Made by a program: the position numbers and the translations under genes
Notes under the pieces: model-generated
Database searches by the model: none
What the model saw: only the letters and a program-made list of their open reading frames with translations
What the model was told of the DNA's origin: nothing
Source: a bacterium
GTDB lineage: Bacteria; SZUA-79; Acidulodesulfobacterales; Acidulodesulfobacteraceae
DNA: 41,389 nucleotides
NCBI GenBank assembly: GCA_021806885.1
Contig: JAKAPT010000006.1
Span: 1 to 41,389, forward strand
Direction: 5' to 3'
Shown here: piece after piece, positions 16,415 through 24,578 of the stretch
How positions within the stretch are numbered: the stretch's first letter is position 1
How the letters are laid out: every line of letters begins with the position of its first letter

Positions 16415-17956
16415 ATGAATTTAGGAACTATCGATATTATAAATCTTGTTTTAAACCGCCTGGCGCTGGGGTTTATGGCAGTGGGCTTTATATCCCATTA
16501 TATCGGGATATTTAAGAAAGAGGATAGATACTACAGGCTCGCCGGTCCATTGATTTTATTATCCCTTATAATAGGAACCATCCAGACGTCATTGTATTTT
16601 TATTTCGTAAGCCTTTTAAAGAACGGCATTCCCAATTTCTGGATACTGATAAACCATCTCCAGCCCGGCATAATAACGATGGGGCTGGACTCCATGCTGA
16701 TGTTTCTCGTGCTTGGCGGGATATACTACATGGGATTTAAAGGCGAGCCGTCCGCGGGCCGCCAGGGATGGAACATATTTTTTGGTGTTATGGCGTTTCT
16801 TTTCGGATTTTTATCCGACATATTCTATTCCATTACCGAAAGTTACACCATTGGTCCTGCCCCGGAAACGGCCATAAGGACCCCTATGGTTTTAATGCTT
16901 ATAATCGAAAAAAATGTGGAAATAATTGCTCTCGCGGGAGCCGTCATCGCGATATGGGCAGGTATAAGATACATATTTTCAAGCAAACCCGAGTCAAAGA
17001 CGTTTTTTGACTGGATGGGCTCTTTCGGGGCTATCGTAACGATGACGTTTCTTGCCATGTATCCCGTTATTTACTTCGGCTGGCTCAAACACTTCAGGGC
17101 TACCTCGAGCATCGGGTTCAACGCGATAATGCTTGGCAAATACCAGTGGATAATGTTCTGGTTTATGGGAACGGTAGGCGGATCCCTTATTTTTTTCTTC
17201 ATTTATATGCTATGGAAACTCATAAATGGAAGGGACAGGACAAGGCCGTCGGTTTCGGTAGGATTAATAATATTCTTCATTATAGTGGCGGCTGTTTCCC
17301 TCGTTTTTGGAATGCTTCCCGCGACAGCCGGGATCCTTGGAAATATGCAGCCGGTAAAATATCTTGCCCTTTCGGGCTTATTCTTAACGGGTTTCCTCGT
17401 CCTCGGTTATTACTTAAAAGACCTCACCCCGAATTTTAAATTCGGGACTATTTCAAAACTCCCCCAGATATTCTTAATACTCGCAGGTCTCGGCATAGTC
17501 ATCAATGTCCCGTTAATGGGATATATGAAGAACGCCGCGAGGGGTACGGACATGATAATATACCAGACGATGAAACTCGACGGCTCAAAATACGTTCCGC
17601 CGGTCGTGTTCCCATGGCCTGTTACAAAGGGTTACAGCCAGCTCAGCGACAAATGCGTGATATGCCATACCCTGAACAGGGTCGAAAGATACGGCTATAC
17701 CGGACTAACCTCCGGAGATTGGGAAAAAGTCGTTAATTTAATGAAAGTGACTAATGGATGTCCTATAACCGCCGCGGATGCAGAGATTATAGTTGATTAC
17801 CTCAACAGGACGAACATTATTGCCTACAATGAAAATCTCGAGAAACAGAAGAAGGCATGGACCCCGCCGGCTTCGCTTCCATATGGGGCTTCCTCGTCCG
17901 CATCAGGTACTTCGACCGCGGCAAATACGGGGGGAGGGGCTACCCTGAAGAAATAA
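16415..17956 (+). CDS. Polytopic membrane protein with C-terminal haem c motif
   Basis: This 513-residue protein has about ten membrane helices in the first 380 residues, then a soluble region with one haem c motif, CVICH (414-418), in a segment ending with a conserved-looking DWEKVVNLM, and a Ser/Gly/Thr/Ala-rich tail. It follows qcrA-qcrB with a ribosome site (GATGAGG) and sits where many bacteria encode cytochrome c1 or a multihaem partner. I do not recognise the membrane part with certainty. A distant relation to cytochrome bd-type subunit I is possible but not shown by any motif I can name. The reasonable inference is a third subunit of the bc complex or a linked quinol/cytochrome c enzyme. 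Confidence 0.7.
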   Translation: MNLGTIDIINLVLNRLALGFMAVGFISHYIGIFKKEDRYYRLAGPLILLSLIIGTIQTSLYFYFVSLLKNGIPNFWILINHLQPGIITMGLDSMLMFLVLGGIYYMGFKGEPSAGRQGWNIFFGVMAFLFGFLSDIFYSITESYTIGPAPETAIRTPMVLMLIIEKNVEIIALAGAVIAIWAGIRYIFSSKPESKTFFDWMGSFGAIVTMTFLAMYPVIYFGWLKHFRATSSIGFNAIMLGKYQWIMFWFMGTVGGSLIFFFIYMLWKLINGRDRTRPSVSVGLIIFFIIVAAVSLVFGMLPATAGILGNMQPVKYLALSGLFLTGFLVLGYYLKDLTPNFKFGTISKLPQIFLILAGLGIVINVPLMGYMKNAARGTDMIIYQTMKLDGSKYVPPVVFPWPVTKGYSQLSDKCVICHTLNRVERYGYTGLTSGDWEKVVNLMKVTNGCPITAADAEIIVDYLNRTNIIAYNENLEKQKKAWTPPASLPYGASSSASGTSTAANTGGGATLKK

Positions 17957-17985
17957 AAAGTAAAATAGTTACGATAAATAAAAAT

Positions 17986-18040
17986 AAAGGCGCTTACCCG
18001 TTTTATGCGGTATAATAAATACAGGGGTAAGCGCCTTTTT
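17986..18040 (+). terminator. Rho-independent terminator with a -10 box in its loop
   Basis: The 14-bp perfect stem AAAGGCGCTTACCC / GGGTAAGCGCCTTT is followed by a T-run, ending the qcrAB-cytochrome operon. The 25-base loop contains TATAAT (18011-18016). If that is a -10 element, transcription would begin near 18023, inside the loop, and the new RNA would lack the left arm and escape termination. No matching -35 hexamer is visible. Confidence 0.8.
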
Positions 18041-18047
18041 CTTTCCT

Positions 18048-18263
18048 ATGGATAAAGAATTCATAAAACAGGTCGTCCGGATGAGTTCGCTTGGGCTCAA
18101 TCTGATTATATCGGTTCTTATAGGCCTTTTTATAGGAATAGAATTAGACAAATATCTTGGATTAGGATACCTGTTTCTAATAATTTTTTTAATCCTGGGT
18201 TTTTTCGCGGGCATTTATGAGATTTACAGGGCCGTTAAAAAAGAGCTGAATACCAGGCTTTAA
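18048..18263 (+). CDS. AtpZ/AtpI-like small F0 accessory protein
   Basis: This 71-residue protein has two membrane helices (about 12-30 and 38-58) with the family-like pattern LIGLFIGIELDKYLG and FAGIYEIYRAVKK. AtpZ/AtpI proteins accompany ATP synthase operons and assist c-ring assembly or ion supply. It begins only 8 bases after the terminator stem-loop and has no Shine-Dalgarno sequence, so translation is either weak or depends on a short leader. It precedes atpB by roughly 150 bases. Confidence 0.75.
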   Translation: MDKEFIKQVVRMSSLGLNLIISVLIGLFIGIELDKYLGLGYLFLIIFLILGFFAGIYEIYRAVKKELNTRL

Positions 18264-18288
18264 CGCAAAATATTTTTAGGTACTTGCT

Positions 18289-18368
18289 CATTGCCGCTTT
18301 TTTTTATAAAATGCAGGTTAACCGATTAAGAATAAACTTTACATTCGCGTAAACGGTTAACGGCAATG
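18289..18368 (+). promoter_or_regulatory. Nested inverted repeats upstream of atpB
   Basis: The 20-base segment at 18349-18368 (GTAAACGGTTAACGGCAATG) is complementary, piece by piece, to three left segments in the right order: CATTGCCG (18289-18296), GTTAACCG (18317-18324) and TTTAC (18338-18342). The left pieces are separated by bulges of 20 and 13 bases. It could fold as a structured leader RNA for atpB or contain operator half-sites. I see no close match to a known riboswitch. Confidence 0.45.
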
Positions 18369-18417
18369 CCGGTTGCCGCGTGTCTTAGGCGGAACATTAA
18401 CCCTTGTGGATGGATAT

Positions 18418-19074
18418 ATGCTGGAAGCTCCTATCCTCTATCATATACCGGGAATTCCGATATACTGGACAATGACCCTCATTGTCATGGGCTTTTTACT
18501 GTTTGCAGCGTTTATTATCGGAAGGACTTTAAGGGTGGTCCCGGGTCCCGTCCAGGGTTTTTTCGAACTAATAATTGTAATGTCGGAATATTTTCTGACC
18601 GAAATAATCGGGGAGGAAGGTGTGAAATTCCTCCCGTTAATTGCCTCTTTCGCGGTTTTTGTGTTATTCGCGAATCTTTTCGGAAGCATTCCGGGGTTTA
18701 CCTCTCCCACCGCCACAATAGATACTACCGCCGCCCTCGCGCTCATCGTCTTTTTCCTTTCCCACGCGGTAGGAATTAAAAAACACGGAGTAAGGTATAT
18801 AAAAAAATTTATCGGGCCCTTAATCTTTATTGCCCCCATAATGATTATCATCGAAATTATGTCCGCGTTATCAAGGCCCTTTTCTCATGCCCTTCGTCTT
18901 TTCGCGAATATGTTTGCCGAAGAATTCATGGTCACGGTTCTTTTGTTTTTGCTTCCGTGGGTTATCCCCGCGATAATGATGTACATGCAGGTTTTTACGG
19001 ACCTGATGCAGGCTTTCGTTTTTTATCTTCTCGCGATAATATACCTCGCGCTTTCATTAGAGGAGGAACACTAA
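18418..19074 (+). CDS. atpB: ATP synthase F0 subunit a
   Basis: This is the stator subunit forming the proton half-channels against the c-ring. It has five or six membrane helices and the signature ALRLFANMFAEEF with the essential Arg (residue 160 from this start), plus LSRPFSHALRL before it. The track starts at TTG 18373; that form and GTG 18406 lack a good ribosome site, and ATG 18418 gives the compact N-terminus MLEAPILYHIPGIP, so I chose it with moderate confidence. The next gene is atpE; no b, delta or F1 subunits follow, so the synthase genes are split across the genome. Confidence 0.92.
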   Translation: MLEAPILYHIPGIPIYWTMTLIVMGFLLFAAFIIGRTLRVVPGPVQGFFELIIVMSEYFLTEIIGEEGVKFLPLIASFAVFVLFANLFGSIPGFTSPTATIDTTAALALIVFFLSHAVGIKKHGVRYIKKFIGPLIFIAPIMIIIEIMSALSRPFSHALRLFANMFAEEFMVTVLLFLLPWVIPAIMMYMQVFTDLMQAFVFYLLAIIYLALSLEEEH

Positions 19075-19101
19075 AAATAACCGGTAAATGTCGGAGGTTG
19101 A

Positions 19102-19482
19102 ATGCCAAAGATTTTTATTTCCGTTCTATCTTTTTTTTCTTTTTTTTTCTGCGCCGTTACTGCCTTTGCGGCTAAACCCCCCGTTGCCGCGGCTCATGCC
19201 GCGGGAGCCGCCGGTTCGGCCATGTTTTCCAAAAGCCTGTTTTTTGGGCTTTCCGCCCTGGGAGGCGGGCTTGCCATAGGATTGGGCGTTATAGGGGCAG
19301 GGGTTGGAATGGGCAGCGCGGTCAGGGGCGCGCTCGAGGCAATGGGAAGAAATCCCGGTATGGAAAAAAAATTAATAGTCTGGATGATTACGGGTATGGC
19401 TATAATGGAATCTCTCGCGCTCTATGCCCTGCTTATAACATTTATTCTCTTTTACGCGAATCCGTTCAAGGGCTATTTTTAA
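19102..19482 (+). CDS. atpE: ATP synthase F0 subunit c with N-terminal signal-like extension
   Basis: This is the c-ring subunit. The two-helix hairpin runs from about residue 45 to 120, with the loop GRNPG and the ion-binding Glu103 in MESLALYALL. The first helix reads GAGVGMGSAVRG, with Met where Na+-binding c subunits carry Gln, so proton coupling is expected. About 40 extra residues precede the hairpin: a hydrophobic signal-like stretch ending AFAA and an Ala-rich linker. That makes 126 residues against the usual 75-90, and cleavage by signal peptidase or YidC-dependent insertion is likely. GGAGG precedes ATG 19102. Confidence 0.93.
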   Translation: MPKIFISVLSFFSFFFCAVTAFAAKPPVAAAHAAGAAGSAMFSKSLFFGLSALGGGLAIGLGVIGAGVGMGSAVRGALEAMGRNPGMEKKLIVWMITGMAIMESLALYALLITFILFYANPFKGYF

Positions 19483-19543
19483 AATAAATTAAAACCTCAC
19501 TTCCCTAAGGACGTCGCGGCATAAAAATAAAAACGGAGCGCAG

Positions 19544-21949
19544 TTAAAGCCTTACGTCGTATGCCTTGAATATCCTTATCTTTGCCGCGTCTATAAAAAA
19601 CAGGTATACGGCGGATAACCCGAAAAGAAGGGCTATGACCGCAGGGGAAATTCTTGCCATTAAAATTCCGAATACCGCCATTAGAGAAACGACGGCAAGA
19701 TCTCCTATGGTTGCAAGGAGCATGTATTTAGACGGCGGCGTTTTATAAAAGCGCCCTCCCGTCCTCACTAAATATAACACTCCCTGTCCGGTAAAGACCA
19801 TTATAAGAAAAACTATGGTTCTTATCTGTCCTATGGGGTATCTGATTAATTCCAAGTAAAACAGAGCTCCGAACGAAAAAAGGAGCTCGAATGCGCCCAT
19901 AGGTACCGACCCCATAATCATATTTTTTACGTTCCATCTGTTGGGTTTCTTGGAATATTTAACGTTATCGGTCGAGATGGACATGGTTACGAAATCGTTG
20001 GTGAATATCAGTAAAATGACGAGTTTGGGGGTTATGATAAAACTTCCCGTGAATATCACGCCGAGGATAGTAAAGAAAGAAATCTCTACGGTTTTAGCTA
20101 TTTTATTAAGTATCCACGTAGCCATTCTCTGGAAGATTTCCCTGCTGGTTTTAACGGCGGATACGATATCCAGAAGGCCGGGATTAGTGAGAACTATGCT
20201 TGCCGCTGCCTTAGCGACGTCCGTGGAGCCGGAAACGGCTATGCCGACTTCCGCCTGTTTAAGCGCAGGGGAATCGTTGACCCCGTCGCCGGTCATTCCT
20301 ACTACATAGCCGTTATCTTGAAGCGCTTTTGCTATATGATACTTGTCTTCGGGGTAAATGCCGGCAAATACGTCGTAATTAGCTAATTCCCTGCCTTCGT
20401 TTTTGTCATTGCTCATAGTTAAAAGGGTGTTACGGTCGCATACTCGTTCCCCGATGTTAAGCCTTTTTGCTATGATAACCGCGGTCGAAGGCGTATCGCC
20501 TGTAAGCATGATTACGCGTACGCCGATTTCTTTAAGTTCGTCTATCAACAGCCTGGAGTCTTTTCTTTCAGGGTCTATAAATCCAAGAAAGCCAATAAAA
20601 TCCACCATGCCGCTTTTTTCGCGCGCAACGGCGAGAACCCTTCTGCCCTTTAATTCAAGGTCTTTTTCTATATTTTCATATTTAAAATCGGCAGGCGCTT
20701 GTCCGCCGTTCATGCATATTCCCCAGATTATTTTGGGTTGACCCTTGTATATTTTTAAGGTCTCTCCGCCCGTATTATAAATGGCTTGCGTCCTTTTTCT
20801 GCCGGGATCGAATGGAACGAAAGAATTTAATATCCCTTCCGGTTTTACGTTCATTGATTTTGCGGCCTTAAAAATTGCGCTGTCTAATGCGTCCGCCTCG
20901 AGCTCCTCGCTCGCCATAACCGCGTATTTTAAAAGTTCTTCTTTCGCGTAATCCTCTACGGGGACTATATCTTCCAGCGCAAGGTTGTTTTCCGTGAGAG
21001 TCCCTGTTTTATCGGAACATAATACCGTCATGGCGGCGGATTCTTCTATAGCCGAAAGCCTCGCAGTAAGCACGCCTTTTTTTGCCAGTTCTATAGCGCC
21101 CAAAGCGGTGGAGAGGGTGTATGTAGCAGGCAAGGCTACCGGAACCGCCGCAATCAATATAACCAGAATAAAAGTAATCGAGTCTATTATAGGAAAGAGA
21201 GCCTCCGCCGAAGAATAAATTATAAAAAAAGCGGCCAGGACAAGGTCAATTATTATGAGATATTTAACGATGGAAAAGATTAGTTTGGAAAGATTGCTTT
21301 TGGTTTTGACTATGTTTACAAGTTCGGCAGTTTTTCCAAAATAGCTGTTTTCCCCGGTAGCGGCAACCGTTCCCGTGGCCTCGCCCTTTTTTACTACTGA
21401 GCCGGAATATGCGGTTTTGCCTGTTCCAGCCTCTACGGGGAGCGATTCTCCCGTAAGCGCGGATTGGTCGAGCTGGACGTGGCCGCCTATAAGATTAACG
21501 TCTGCGGGAACGAAGTCTCCTATCTTGAGGTGGATTACGTCGCCTGGAACCAGCATGGCTGCGTCTAATAATACCCATGAGCCGTCTCTTAACGCACTCG
21601 CCTTGACGGCGAGCTTTCGCTTTAAAAGTTCCAGGGCGCTCTGAGCCTTTCTTTCCTGAAAAAAAGCAACAACATTGTTGAATAACAGCAGTCCGAATAT
21701 AATGGCCGATTCCAAAAACTTACCCGGGTTTTTTTGGTATACGCCTGCTGTTATTTCAAGTATTACCGCTGTTTCCAGCATCCATGGTATGGGTCCCCAG
21801 AACGAGGAAAGAAATTTAAGCGCGGGATTTATTTTCTTTTCCTTTATAGTGTTGTAACCGTATTGCTTTAGCAGTTCCGAGGCTTTTTCGGAGGTTAACC
21901 CCGTTATTGCCCCAGATTCCGATGTTTTATTGTCCTCTGTCGAGTCCAT
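19544..21949 (-). CDS. P3A-type proton-efflux P-type ATPase
   Basis: This 801-residue P-type ATPase resembles plasma-membrane H+-ATPases. The A-domain motif TGES (166-169), PVALP in helix 4 (270-274), the phosphorylation site CSDKTGTLTEN (Asp313), and TGDGVNDSPAL are all intact. In helix 6, TNDFVTMSISTDNV matches the plant/fungal proton-pump segment NDGTIMTIS, including the Asp used as proton acceptor. It would export protons at the cost of ATP, a useful trait at low external pH. It is convergent with atpE, 61 bases apart, and GGAGG precedes the start. The long hydrophilic C-terminal regulatory tail of plant pumps is absent. Confidence 0.93.
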   Translation of the reverse strand: MDSTEDNKTSESGAITGLTSEKASELLKQYGYNTIKEKKINPALKFLSSFWGPIPWMLETAVILEITAGVYQKNPGKFLESAIIFGLLLFNNVVAFFQERKAQSALELLKRKLAVKASALRDGSWVLLDAAMLVPGDVIHLKIGDFVPADVNLIGGHVQLDQSALTGESLPVEAGTGKTAYSGSVVKKGEATGTVAATGENSYFGKTAELVNIVKTKSNLSKLIFSIVKYLIIIDLVLAAFFIIYSSAEALFPIIDSITFILVILIAAVPVALPATYTLSTALGAIELAKKGVLTARLSAIEESAAMTVLCSDKTGTLTENNLALEDIVPVEDYAKEELLKYAVMASEELEADALDSAIFKAAKSMNVKPEGILNSFVPFDPGRKRTQAIYNTGGETLKIYKGQPKIIWGICMNGGQAPADFKYENIEKDLELKGRRVLAVAREKSGMVDFIGFLGFIDPERKDSRLLIDELKEIGVRVIMLTGDTPSTAVIIAKRLNIGERVCDRNTLLTMSNDKNEGRELANYDVFAGIYPEDKYHIAKALQDNGYVVGMTGDGVNDSPALKQAEVGIAVSGSTDVAKAAASIVLTNPGLLDIVSAVKTSREIFQRMATWILNKIAKTVEISFFTILGVIFTGSFIITPKLVILLIFTNDFVTMSISTDNVKYSKKPNRWNVKNMIMGSVPMGAFELLFSFGALFYLELIRYPIGQIRTIVFLIMVFTGQGVLYLVRTGGRFYKTPPSKYMLLATIGDLAVVSLMAVFGILMARISPAVIALLFGLSAVYLFFIDAAKIRIFKAYDVRL

Positions 21950-22221
21950 TTACGCACAATCCTCCAAAATTAAATAAATGGTTCCGATATTTTTAATATT
22001 ACCATTATTAGCCGGCATTTCCAAAAAAGATTGGACTCGGTGAAAACTTGGCTCGGCGACGCTGTAGATGGCCGGGCAGGGCTGCATATTTATTTTTTGA
22101 TACGGGCGCTCAGCTTGGTCAAGCCAATCGGTGAACCGGAATCGAGGCTCTTTGCGCAGTATTTATAAACTTAGACCTCACAATGATTATCGGGATGAGT
22201 TAATTTACCGCGGTTTAAAGG
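21950..22221. other. Gene-free stretch between the P-type ATPase and tRNA-Phe
   Basis: About 270 bases without a credible open frame, repeat or tRNA. Parts of it (about 22040-22170) look more GC-rich than neighbouring intergenic DNA. I see no terminator or mobile-element end; a small RNA or decayed gene cannot be excluded. Confidence 0.3.
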
Positions 22222-22297
<76 letters not shown>

Positions 22298-22308
22298 ATT
22301 AAATTTTG

Positions 22309-22314
22309 ATTATA
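22309..22314 (-). promoter_or_regulatory. Putative -10 box for tRNA-Phe
   Basis: TATAAT on the minus strand ends 11 bases before the mature tRNA 5' end, so a start near 22302 would give a very short leader. A weak TTGAAT lies 20 bases upstream, too far for an ideal -35. Confidence 0.45.
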
Positions 22315-22351
22315 TTAGCACAAAAATTATTATAATTCAAATAATTTTCCG

Positions 22352-23443
22352 TTAGATTTCTTCCGCTTCCGCAGCCAGGATTCTTTCACCGGAAATTTCA
22401 ATCAGAGACCTTGCTTTTATCATTTTCAGCACGCCGAAAGTGCAAAGGTCTTTGCAAAGATTGCAGCCGGTGCAGAGGAACGGCTCCAGGTATATCCCCC
22501 TGTTTTTATATTTTAAGGCTTTGGTCGGGCAGAGCTCCCAGCAATTCTGGCAAAAAACACAGTCCTTGTTAATTTTTGGCAATCTTATGTTGAAAATAGG
22601 CAAAAGCCCCGGATTATTTTTTATAGATAAAAAAATATTTTTTTGCTCACGCAATAAAAGCCGGTTAATTTTTGGTTCGCCGTTATTTGAAGGAGTTAAG
22701 AATTGGGAATAAATCTCGTAAAAAGGAAGGTTTTCCGGAGACAAATCACCTGCTATTTCCTTTGCCCTGGATTTAATCCCTTTTAAAGAATTCTTAAAAA
22801 ACTCCCTCCGGCGTAATAATTCTTCTTCGGGTTTTTTCCCGTCATCCAGGGCACCATTATTTTCCACGGAGGAACCTTTTTCCTCCGTTTCCATCCGGGG
22901 GGCCGTGAAATCAAATTGTTCAAAAGGAATCTCCTCGAAAAAATAAGAATCCCCGAAGAATTTGAAAATATCTTTTATCCTTTTTATCTTTTTAGCGTAA
23001 AAATATTCAAATTTACAGTCACCGCAATCGCCTTTTATAAGGGTAATTTTTTTTCCGTTATGAAAGCGGGAAATAATATCCCGGTCATTAATTTCGTAAA
23101 GGCAGGTAATTTTTTCATCGTCTTTAATTTCTCCCTCGCCTGCAATATCGTTCACCCTTGAACAGAAATAATACCTTCCCGTAGCCGGCTTTTCTTTTTT
23201 GTTTTTCTTAAAATCAAAAACATAGTTGGGGCACATATACACGCAGGCGCCGCAATTATCGCAGGAATCAAGTATTACGATAGAGTCGTCCGAGATATTT
23301 ATCGCCTGCTTCGGGCATTTGTTTATGCACTCATAGCAGCCTGCCATAGGGCTTTTCAGCCTTACGCAGAAATCCTTTGCTATGGTTATGCCCCGTTCCT
23401 CGCCGCCGTTTAAAAACCTTTCTAAAAGCCATAATAAATTCAT
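22352..23443 (-). CDS. Cytosolic four-cluster ferredoxin-like protein, function unknown
   Basis: I do not recognise this 363-residue protein. It has two N-terminal ferredoxin motifs (an unusual one, Cys26-x9-Cys36-xx-Cys39-xxx-Cys43-Pro, then CDNCGACVYMCP at 61-72) and two C-terminal ones (CVFCQNCWELCP and CTGCNLCKDLC). They are separated by about 220 residues that include GDCGDCKFEYFYAKK and a charged stretch. There is no signal peptide or membrane helix, so it acts in the cytosol. Hydrophobic N-terminal residues may touch a membrane partner. Electron transfer between two redox enzymes is the only safe inference. It has its own promoter directly at the start codon and no ribosome site. Confidence 0.75.
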   Translation of the reverse strand: MNLLWLLERFLNGGEERGITIAKDFCVRLKSPMAGCYECINKCPKQAINISDDSIVILDSCDNCGACVYMCPNYVFDFKKNKKEKPATGRYYFCSRVNDIAGEGEIKDDEKITCLYEINDRDIISRFHNGKKITLIKGDCGDCKFEYFYAKKIKRIKDIFKFFGDSYFFEEIPFEQFDFTAPRMETEEKGSSVENNGALDDGKKPEEELLRRREFFKNSLKGIKSRAKEIAGDLSPENLPFYEIYSQFLTPSNNGEPKINRLLLREQKNIFLSIKNNPGLLPIFNIRLPKINKDCVFCQNCWELCPTKALKYKNRGIYLEPFLCTGCNLCKDLCTFGVLKMIKARSLIEISGERILAAEAEEI

Positions 23444-23450
23444 TAGTATA

Positions 23451-23478
23451 ATTATAACCGATTTCCTGGAAGTGTAAA
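23451..23478 (-). promoter_or_regulatory. Promoter of the ferredoxin-like gene (leaderless)
   Basis: On the minus strand TTTACA (23473-23478), a 16-base spacer and TATAAT (23451-23456) are followed after 7 bases by ATG 23443. Transcription would start about one base before the start codon, and there is no Shine-Dalgarno sequence. Confidence 0.6.
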
Positions 23479-23571
23479 AGAGTGCTGAGACGACCCCAAT
23501 AATCTAACTTTTAACACTAGCTGGTCATTATGATTGCCTGTGAGGCAAGATTATAATAAAATAAATATATT

Positions 23572-24516
23572 ATGATTTCCAATATAAAGGCTGTTCTTGC
23601 CCCTATGGCGGGTATAACCGGCTATCCCTTAAGGAAAATAATGATTAAATACGGCGCGCCGTTTTGTTATACGGAAATGATAAGCGCCCAGGGACTCTTA
23701 TACGGCGATAAGGGGACAAAGGAACTGGTTTATTCGGGCGGACTAATGGAGGAAACAGGACTTCAGCTATTCGGCAGCGATCCCGTTTCCCTTTCGGAAG
23801 CCGCCAAAAAAGCCCATGGATTAGGTTTCGAAGCAATTGATATAAACATGGGATGCCCGGTAAAAAAGGTTGTTAAAACAGGCGCGGGCAGCGCCATTCT
23901 TAAAGATATGGAAGTTCTTGCCAGCATAATAAGAAATGTAAGGAATGCCGTCAAAAATACTTTTCTTACGGTCAAGATGAGGAGCGGTTTCGAGGAAAGG
24001 GATCTTACCTTCCTCAAGGCGGCCAAAATCGCGGAAACAGAAGGGATTAACGCCATATTTTTTCATCCAAGAACCCGCTCCCTGATGTTCGGTGGCAACG
24101 CCGATCATTCGCTCACTAAGAAGCTAAAACAATATGTCAGTATTCCAGTTTACGCGAGCGGAGACATGTTTACGGCGGCGGACAGCCGCAGGGTGCTCGA
24201 AGAAACGGGAGCGGACGGCGTGCTGTTCGCCAGGGGGGCGATAGGAAACCCTTTAATTTTCAGGGAATTCTTCTTTCCGGAGGACCCGGAAAGCTCTTCT
24301 TTTTTCCGGAAGGCATCCGTACTTCTTGAGCTTATGGAAGAAATGGGCGCGTTTTACGGAAAAGAAAGGGGGGCAATGTTGATCAAGCCCCACCTGTATA
24401 ATTTTCTCAAGGGATTTAAAGGATCAAAAGAGTTAAGATGCAAATTAAATTCCGCGAGTAATGAAAAGGATATCGGGAAAATTCTTGAGGAAGCGCTTGC
24501 CTTAAAAAACCCTTGA
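23572..24516 (+). CDS. dus: tRNA-dihydrouridine synthase
   Basis: This is an FMN-dependent enzyme that reduces uridines in the tRNA D-loop. The 314-residue TIM-barrel protein has the flavin-site start LAPMAGITGYPLR, the catalytic Cys95 in DINMGCPVKKV, and TVKMRSGFE, with the usual RTR-like segment HPRTRS. The family is Dus (COG0042); DusB is the most likely subtype because of the general pattern, but I cannot separate it from others. ATG 23572 has no obvious ribosome site. A small hairpin (TTGCCT/AGGCAA, 23534-23548) and TATAAT (23552-23557) lie just upstream. A promoter for rplM begins at its 3' end. Confidence 0.9.
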   Translation: MISNIKAVLAPMAGITGYPLRKIMIKYGAPFCYTEMISAQGLLYGDKGTKELVYSGGLMEETGLQLFGSDPVSLSEAAKKAHGLGFEAIDINMGCPVKKVVKTGAGSAILKDMEVLASIIRNVRNAVKNTFLTVKMRSGFEERDLTFLKAAKIAETEGINAIFFHPRTRSLMFGGNADHSLTKKLKQYVSIPVYASGDMFTAADSRRVLEETGADGVLFARGAIGNPLIFREFFFPEDPESSSFFRKASVLLELMEEMGAFYGKERGAMLIKPHLYNFLKGFKGSKELRCKLNSASNEKDIGKILEEALALKNP

Positions 24517-24541
24517 CAAAAAAGCGAAGTTATTAGACAAT
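24513..24541 (+). promoter_or_regulatory. Promoter for rplM-rpsI-argC
   Basis: A perfect TTGACA (24513-24518) lies at the dus stop codon, with a 17-base spacer and GACAAT (24536-24541) as a 4/6 -10 box. The start would fall about 30 bases before rplM, leaving room for its GGAGG. Confidence 0.45.
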
Positions 24542-24578
24542 ATACTTTTATTTTTATGGAGGTCAAGGGGGGTTTTAA

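Noticed and set aside
18366-18779. Overlapping plus-strand ORF before and within atpB
   Set aside because: It is a frame shadow with Cys/Arg/His-rich sequence and no conserved pattern; atpB in the other frame is certain.
23534-23557. Hairpin TTGCCT/AGGCAA and TATAAT before dus as a defined promoter/operator
   Set aside because: No acceptable -35 box at 16-18 bases, and a 6-bp stem with a 3-base loop is weak; noted only in the dus entry.
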